A DNA stretch of 64,000 nucleotides, taken from a bacterium. Lineage in GTDB: Bacteria; Desulfobacterota; JAPLJL01. The position numbers were made by a program, and so were the translations under genes. Under the pieces are notes generated by a model. The model saw only the letters and a program-made list of their open reading frames with translations. It ran no database searches and was not told where the DNA came from. Positions 60,017 to 64,000 of the stretch are shown here, piece after piece. The first letter of the stretch is position 1; every line of letters starts with the position of its first letter. The DNA lies in contig JAQTNV010000012.1 of the NCBI GenBank assembly GCA_028713675.1, positions 6,228-70,227 of the forward strand. The letters run 5' to 3'.

Positions 60017-60508
60017 TTATTCTCCAAACAGGTTTTCGATATCGTCATCGGTGATCTCGGCGAAGGGGGATTCCGCCCCCTCGCCCGAGGCGGCCTCGGC
60101 CTTCTTGATCAGCCCCTCGAAGATGGCGTGGAGCTCGCCGCTGGCCTTTTTCACCCGGAGGCGGACCAGGCCCAGGGAGGAATGTTCGTCGAAGATGACC
60201 ACCAGGATGACCCGCTGGCCGATCAGGGAGATGTGCAGGTTGTCTTTTTCCCCTTCGTGAAAAAGGATGGAAAATTCCTTTTCCCCGAGCAGCTTGGCCA
60301 GCCCGCCGGTGGCGGCGATGTTGCCGGCGGTCAGGGAGGCCAGGGAGGTGGTGTCGATCCGGGCGACGTCCCCGGCGCTGGAGATCAATTGGCCGTTCTT
60401 ATCGACCAGAAAAATGGTCTTGGCGTTGGATTCCCGCACCAGCCGTTCCAGGACGGTGGAAATCTGCTGAGACTCCTCTTCATACATGATTAACTGCGGG
60501 AAAGCCAA
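60017..60508 (-). CDS. mglB: MglB-like Roadblock/LC7-domain protein
   Basis: 163-residue regulator, the probable GTPase-activating protein for the adjacent MglA. The Roadblock/LC7 fold is indicated by QQISTVLERLVRESNAKTIFLVDKNGQLISSAGD (about 13-46), TTSLASLTAGNIAATGGLAKLL (about 53-74) and a VILVVIFDEHSSLGLVRLRV strand-helix (about 102-121). The C-terminal 35 residues are acidic (EAASGEGAESPFAEITDDDIENLFGE), common in MglB. The start is a TTG at 60508, selected because AAAGGAG sits 7 bases upstream. Confidence 0.92.
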   Translation of the reverse strand: MAFPQLIMYEEESQQISTVLERLVRESNAKTIFLVDKNGQLISSAGDVARIDTTSLASLTAGNIAATGGLAKLLGEKEFSILFHEGEKDNLHISLIGQRVILVVIFDEHSSLGLVRLRVKKASGELHAIFEGLIKKAEAASGEGAESPFAEITDDDIENLFGE

Positions 60509-60606
60509 ATTTTGCTCCTTTTCGGGTTATACCCCTCGTCCTGGTTATCCTAAACTATTTAACAAAGATAGCAATTAGTTTCAAGTTTATTTTCGCCACC
60601 GGGCTT

Positions 60607-61230
60607 TTAATCCCATTCCCTCCGGTATTTGACCGCCTGTTCAATGGTCAGGCGGTCAAGGTATTCCAGCTCGCTCCCCGCGGGCACGCCCGAAGCGATC
60701 CGGGTGATCTTGATCCCGAGCGTTTTGAGTTTCTGGGCCAGGTAATGGGCGGTGGCTTCGCCCTTGACGTTGGGGTTCAGGGCCAGGATCACTTCCCGGC
60801 AGGGTTCCTTTTCCAGCCGGGCGAAGAGCTCGGAGATCTTGAGCTCATCGGGCCCGATCTCATCCAGGGGAGAGAGCGTCCCGTGCAGGATGTGATAGCG
60901 GCCGCGGTAGCTGTGCGACTTCTCCAGGGCCTTCAGGTCGGCGGGGGTTTCGACCACGCAGAGAAGCCCGGGGTCGCGGTCCGCGTTGGCGCAGATGTCG
61001 CAGGGTTCGTCGCCGGCGGAGAGGTTGAAGCAGATCGGGCAGAGGGTGGTCTTAAGGCGGGCGCCGGCGATGGCCCGGGCCAGGGATTCCGAAAGCTCCG
61101 CCGGGCTCCGGATCAGGAAAAGGGCCAGGCGCTGGGCTCCCTTTTCCCCGATCCCGGGGAGTCTTTTCAGCTGTTCCACGAGCTCGGCGATGAGGTCGGG
61201 CTTTTCCGGTCTGGCGGATGTCTGCGCCAT
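60607..61230 (-). CDS. recR: Recombination mediator RecR
   Basis: DNA-clamp protein that, with RecO, loads RecA at gaps. The 207 residues have the helix-hairpin-helix LVEQLKRLPGIGEKGAQRLALFLI (about 15-38). A C4 zinc finger is CPICFNLSAGDEPCDIC (about 58-74). The Toprim domain starts LLCVVETPADLKALEKSHSYRG (about 84-105), with EVILALNPNVKGEATAHYL. The C-terminal Walker-B-like ITRIASGVPAGSELEYLDRLTIEQA is complete. It is third in the dnaX-ybaB-recR string. Confidence 0.97.
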   Translation of the reverse strand: MAQTSARPEKPDLIAELVEQLKRLPGIGEKGAQRLALFLIRSPAELSESLARAIAGARLKTTLCPICFNLSAGDEPCDICANADRDPGLLCVVETPADLKALEKSHSYRGRYHILHGTLSPLDEIGPDELKISELFARLEKEPCREVILALNPNVKGEATAHYLAQKLKTLGIKITRIASGVPAGSELEYLDRLTIEQAVKYRREWD

Positions 61231-61235
61231 CGCGG

Positions 61236-61556
61236 CTAAAACATGCCGGGCAGGGACATTCCGCCGGTGATTTTTGACATTTCTTCCATGGCAGACTCCC
61301 GGGAGTTCCGGAGGGCCTGATTGACCGCGGAGATGACCAGGTCCTGGAGCATCCCGATGTCCTCGGGGTTCACCACTTCCTTTTCGATCCGGAGGGCCAG
61401 GAGCTCCTGGCGTCCGTTGACGGTGGCCACCACCATCCCTCCTCCGGAGGAAGCCTCGTACTGCCGTTTTTCCAGCTCTTCCTGGATCTGGGCCATCCGG
61501 GCCTGCATGTCCTTGGCCTGTTTCATCAGCTGGGTAATGTTTCCCAATCCTTTCAT
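61236..61556 (-). CDS. ybaB: YbaB/EbfC nucleoid-associated protein
   Basis: Small DNA-binding protein of 106 residues between dnaX and recR, its conserved position. Begins GLGNITQLMKQAKDMQARMAQIQEEL, then GMVVATVNGRQELLALRIEKEVVNPEDIGMLQDLVISAVNQAL, then KITGGMSLPGMF, all family-typical. An AAAGGAGA site precedes the ATG. Confidence 0.97.
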   Translation of the reverse strand: MKGLGNITQLMKQAKDMQARMAQIQEELEKRQYEASSGGGMVVATVNGRQELLALRIEKEVVNPEDIGMLQDLVISAVNQALRNSRESAMEEMSKITGGMSLPGMF

Positions 61557-61567
61557 CAGGGTCTCCT

Positions 61568-63370
61568 TTAAGATGTTCGTTTTTTCAGCCGGATTTCCAG
61601 TTCCCCGCCAAGAATCTCCAGCGCCTCCTTGACCAGGGGATGGTTCTGGGTTTCGTGCTTCCGGTGGCGGTCGAGGTCGGATTCGCTTTTCGGCTCGGCG
61701 GCCCGGGGCTCGGTGAGAGGGGCGGGGGCCGGCTCATGGTCGGGCGGGGCGGGTTTTACGGGTTCCCGGGGGCCGGAGGCCGGCGTATAAGCCCGATGGG
61801 CTGGAGGCGGACCCGGAGGGCGGACAGGCTCCGGGGCGGCGGCGCCGGGAACATCAATGGGAAGGAAATGAATCGTGCGGCCGAAGAATTCCACCGCCAG
61901 GTTCGAAAGCGAAATCAGGTTTTGCGGGTCCCGGGCGTATTCGACCAGGATGGGATTGCCCGAGAGCGAGATCCGGAGGTCGGAAGTGTCCGGACCCACG
62001 GGATCCAGGATTTCCAGGAAATCGGCCAGGAAGTGATGGCGCTCGCGCAGAAAGGAGAGGAAAGCGTGCCCGTCCTTCCGGGACGGGGCCGGGGGTTCCG
62101 GGGCGGCCGGGCGGGAAGGCCTCGCCGTGACCGTCTGAGCTTCTTCCGGCCGTTTCGGTCCGGGCGCGGGGGCGCCCGGGTCCGGGTTCGAGAGCCGCTT
62201 TTCCAGGGAATCGATCCGGGTCAGGATCCGGTCGAGGGAAAGAATATCCCCGGAGTGGGCGGCCCGGACCAGGGCAAGCTCCAGGATGATCCGGGCGGAG
62301 GGCGAGCGACCGATTTCCTCCAGGGCGGACATCAGGATCCGGATAATGGCTTCCACCCGGGCCAGGTCAACTTCGGCCCCGAGCCGTTTCAGTTCGTCGA
62401 GCTCCGCCGGGCTTAAGTGGACCAGTTCTTCCGGGGGCCGGGAGGAAGCTTCGGTTGCCGCTCCCGCCGCCGGGAAAAGGATTTTTTGCACTAAAAGGTC
62501 CCGGAAGCGTTCCATGACCTGGGTGGCGAACTTGGGCAGGTGGTGACCCCGGGCGTAGACTTCGTTCACGATCGTGAGGGCCCGGCCGGCTTCGGCCCGG
62601 ATGACGGCTTCCATCAGGGAAATGACCGTGACCCGGTCCACGATCCCCAGGATGTTCAGGATGTCTTCCTCCCGGACTTCTCCCTCGCGGTAGGCCAGGA
62701 CCTGGTCCAGGATGGATTCCGCGTCCCGCAGGCTTCCTCCCGCCTCCCGGGCGATAAGCTCGAGACTCCCCGGCCCGGCGGGGATATTCTCCTTCTGAAT
62801 GAGGGTCCGCAGGCGGCTGATGATCAGGGGAATGGGGACCAGGGCGAAATCGAACCGCTGGCAGCGGGAATGAATGGTTTCCGGGATCTTGTGGGCCTCG
62901 GTGGTGGCGAAAATGAAAACGACGTGGGGAGGGGGCTCTTCCAGGGTTTTGAGCAGGGCGTTGAAGGCGCTGGTGGAAAGCATGTGGACTTCGTCGATGA
63001 TGTAGATTTTGTAGCGGTCCCGGGCGGGCCGGTAGGCGACATGCTCCCGGAGCTCGCGGATGTTGTCCACCCCGGTGTTGGAGGCCCCGTCGATCTCGAT
63101 CACGTCCATCGCGCTCGAGGCGGTGATCTCCCGGCAGGAGGCGCACTGGCCGCAGGGGGTAGAGGTCGGGCCCTTTTCGCAATTCAGGGACTTGGCCAGG
63201 ATCCGGGCCAGGGAGGTTTTCCCTACTCCCCGGGACCCGGCGAAGATATAGGCATGGTGGATCCGCCCGGCCTTAAGAGCGTTGGCCAGGGTCCGGGTGA
63301 CATGGTCCTGGCCCACCAGTTCTTCGAAGGTCTGGGGGCGCCAGCGGCGGGAGAGGGATAGGTAAGTCAT
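61568..63370 (-). CDS. dnaX: DNA polymerase III tau/gamma clamp-loader subunit
   Basis: AAA+ ATPase that loads the sliding clamp. From the ATG at 63370 (600 residues) it starts MTYLSLSRRWRPQTFEELVGQ. The motor has Walker A GSRGVGKTS (about 45-53), the four-cysteine zinc module CEKGPTSTPCGQCASC, Walker B IYIIDEVHML (about 122-131) and the ATTEAHKIPETIHSRCQRF sensor/SRC region. Domain III follows. The linker from about 400 is Pro/Ala-rich and variable, then a C-terminal tau-like region. Within the linker, 61772-61811 is nearly the same as an intergenic repeat at 16033-16073. No obvious frameshift site for a separate gamma form was seen. Confidence 0.95.
   Translation of the reverse strand: MTYLSLSRRWRPQTFEELVGQDHVTRTLANALKAGRIHHAYIFAGSRGVGKTSLARILAKSLNCEKGPTSTPCGQCASCREITASSAMDVIEIDGASNTGVDNIRELREHVAYRPARDRYKIYIIDEVHMLSTSAFNALLKTLEEPPPHVVFIFATTEAHKIPETIHSRCQRFDFALVPIPLIISRLRTLIQKENIPAGPGSLELIAREAGGSLRDAESILDQVLAYREGEVREEDILNILGIVDRVTVISLMEAVIRAEAGRALTIVNEVYARGHHLPKFATQVMERFRDLLVQKILFPAAGAATEASSRPPEELVHLSPAELDELKRLGAEVDLARVEAIIRILMSALEEIGRSPSARIILELALVRAAHSGDILSLDRILTRIDSLEKRLSNPDPGAPAPGPKRPEEAQTVTARPSRPAAPEPPAPSRKDGHAFLSFLRERHHFLADFLEILDPVGPDTSDLRISLSGNPILVEYARDPQNLISLSNLAVEFFGRTIHFLPIDVPGAAAPEPVRPPGPPPAHRAYTPASGPREPVKPAPPDHEPAPAPLTEPRAAEPKSESDLDRHRKHETQNHPLVKEALEILGGELEIRLKKRTS
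61772..61811. repeat. Dispersed GC-rich repeat inside dnaX
   Basis: GCCGGAGGCCGGCGTATAAG followed by CCCGATGGGCTGGAGGCGG. The intergenic copy at 16033-16073 has the same length and framework, with scattered changes. It encodes part of the dnaX proline-rich linker. Confidence 0.75.
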
Positions 63371-63405
63371 AGAAATCAAAAATCAAAGATCAAAAATTAA
63401 ACCGA
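63370..63405. repeat. AATCAAA heptamer array at the dnaX start
   Basis: AATCAAA AATCAAA GATCAAA AATTAAA, directly before the dnaX ATG (on the complementary strand). Confidence 0.8.
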
Positions 63406-63437
63406 AAAAATCAAAACCACCCAGATTAAACCATTCA

Positions 63438-63484
63438 CCCTCACCCTTTCCCTCCCCCCTCGAGGGGGAGGGAAAGGGTGAGGG
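63438..63484. repeat. Large perfect hairpin between SRP RNA and dnaX
   Basis: Two exactly complementary 21-base arms (63438-63458 and 63464-63484; CCCTCACCC...CTCCCCC type) around a 5-base centre. It would fold into a very stable hairpin in RNA or single-stranded DNA. There is no T-tract. Confidence 0.85.
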
Positions 63485-63540
63485 GGCCATAAAATAATTT
63501 TTCAAAGCCACCGATTCCTGATTCCAGTGGCGGAGTTTTT

Positions 63541-63657
63541 AATTCGATAGCCAGGTTTCCCGGAGACGACCCGAGGATTGCTACCGTTGCTTCCTTCCGG
63601 ACCTGGCGGGTTTCGCAGTCTCAAAGAAGCCCCGGACCCGGCTACCGAACATCGAAT
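63541..63657 (-). ncRNA. ffs: Signal recognition particle RNA (4.5S type)
   Basis: On the minus strand the apical SRP loop GGTCCGGAAGGAAGCA is exact, inside the longer hairpin CCCGCCAGG...CCTCGGG. The ends AATTCGAT and ATCGAATT pair to close the molecule at about 117 bases. The RNA binds Ffh to form the SRP. Its place between serine tRNAs and dnaX is conserved in Desulfobacterota. The exact ends are estimated from base pairing. Confidence 0.9.
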
Positions 63658-63664
63658 TCAGATT

Positions 63665-63720
63665 TCGCTAAAACACTGACTACTAACTCACCAACTTACT
63701 AACCCTCTAACTCACCGGTT
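63665..63720. repeat. ACTCACC/CTAACTC heptamer array by the tRNA genes
   Basis: ACTGACTACTAACTCACCAA, then CTTACTAACCCTCTAACTCACC. 7-bp spacing recurs, with a shorter copy at 63845-63868 between the two tRNA-Ser genes. Confidence 0.65.
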
Positions 63721-63723
63721 TAA

Positions 63724-63811
63724 TGGCGGAGAGAGTGGGATTCGAACCCACGGTCCCTTGCGGGACACACGCTCTCCAGGCGTGCTCCTTCGACCGCTCG
63801 GACATCTCTCC
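63724..63811 (-). tRNA. tRNA-Ser (anticodon GGA)
   Basis: 88 bases including an encoded CCA. Acceptor GGAGAGA/TCTCTCC with G discriminator; anticodon stem CACGC/GCGTG around loop CTGGAGA; long class II variable arm GTCCCGCAAGGGAC; T-arm GTGGGTTCGAATCCCAC. Reads UCC/UCU codons. Confidence 0.95.
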
Positions 63812-63873
63812 GCAAAACGACCAACTTAATAGTTGGAAAGCTGAATTACCAACTCACTAACTCACTGGTTTTG

Positions 63874-63962
<89 letters not shown>

Positions 63963-63969
63963 GGAAAAA

Positions 63970-64000
63970 TGGTGCGCCCAAGAGGATTTGAACCTCCGGC
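63970..64000 (-). tRNA. tRNA 3' part, probably tRNA-Arg, cut by window
   Basis: Ends in TGGGCGC-A-CCA with T-arm GGAGGTTCAAATCCTC. The acceptor GCGCCCA type and A discriminator suit tRNA-Arg, but the anticodon is outside the window. Confidence 0.75.

Overview
The window looks like chromosome from a GC-rich, Gram-negative member of the Desulfobacterota (the former Deltaproteobacteria). This rests on the gene order ilvD-ilvB-ilvN-ilvC-psd-pssA-leuA, an MglA/MglB pair, the order tRNA-Ser/tRNA-Ser/tRNA-Arg - SRP RNA - dnaX - ybaB - recR, a PiT/DUF47 phosphate pair, a TonB-dependent receptor, and a YidC with a large periplasmic domain. The species is not recognisable from sequence alone. The window contains the chromosome origin: rpmH, rnpA, yidD, yidC and a Jag-like gene run leftward, dnaA and dnaN run rightward, DnaA-box-like sites lie on both sides of dnaA, and two exact parS sites lie about 7 kb to the left beside mnmE.

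Layout. 1-3.5 kb: minus-strand multi-PAS histidine kinase, cut by the window edge. 3.8-12.5 kb: branched-chain amino acid and phosphatidylethanolamine operon. 12.7-15.9 kb: TonB-dependent receptor and ABC_sub_bind periplasmic protein. 16-20.6 kb: uvrC, a tail-anchored protein, a TPR protein and an ORF6N protein on the minus strand. 21-30.6 kb: plus-strand metabolic and unknown genes (APH-like kinase, CrtC/AttH-like protein, ComB-like phosphatase, saccharopine-dehydrogenase-like enzyme, FGGY kinase), with one minus-strand chimeric ORF. 30.7-35.4 kb: unknown gene, AbrB/RelE-type toxin-antitoxin pair, exported nitroreductase-like protein, PiT/DUF47 and a small membrane protein. 35.4-45.5 kb: origin region, with two beta-propeller lipoproteins between mnmE and the Jag-like gene. 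45.7-48.9 kb: accessory block (beta-barrel, nucleotidyltransferase pair, FGE-like lipoprotein). 49-58.3 kb: dapB-dapA, glycosyltransferase, giant Ig/propeller lipoprotein, GlcD-like oxidase, moaC. 58.4-64 kb: TadE-like and Flp-like proteins, mglA-mglB, recR-ybaB-dnaX, SRP RNA and three serine/arginine tRNAs.

How they work together. The ilv/leu genes take pyruvate to 2-ketoisovalerate and isopropylmalate, and psd/pssA make phosphatidylethanolamine in the same transcription unit. The rpmH-to-Jag block joins ribosome and RNase P biogenesis with membrane insertion, next to replication initiation. The dnaX-ybaB-recR block covers clamp loading and recombination.

The most unusual property is in the spacers. 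They hold many degenerate tandem repeats with a strict 7-bp period, in several unrelated sequence families and often starting at a stop codon. There are also REP-like hairpins whose arms co-vary, a perfect 64-bp inverted repeat bracketing three genes, and a dispersed repeat inside the dnaX coding region. Other points worth checking are an rnpA with no canonical upstream start whose frame stays open through rpmH, a nucleotidyltransferase operon preceded by three copies of one 10-bp motif, and an antitoxin-like domain fused to a membrane protein.
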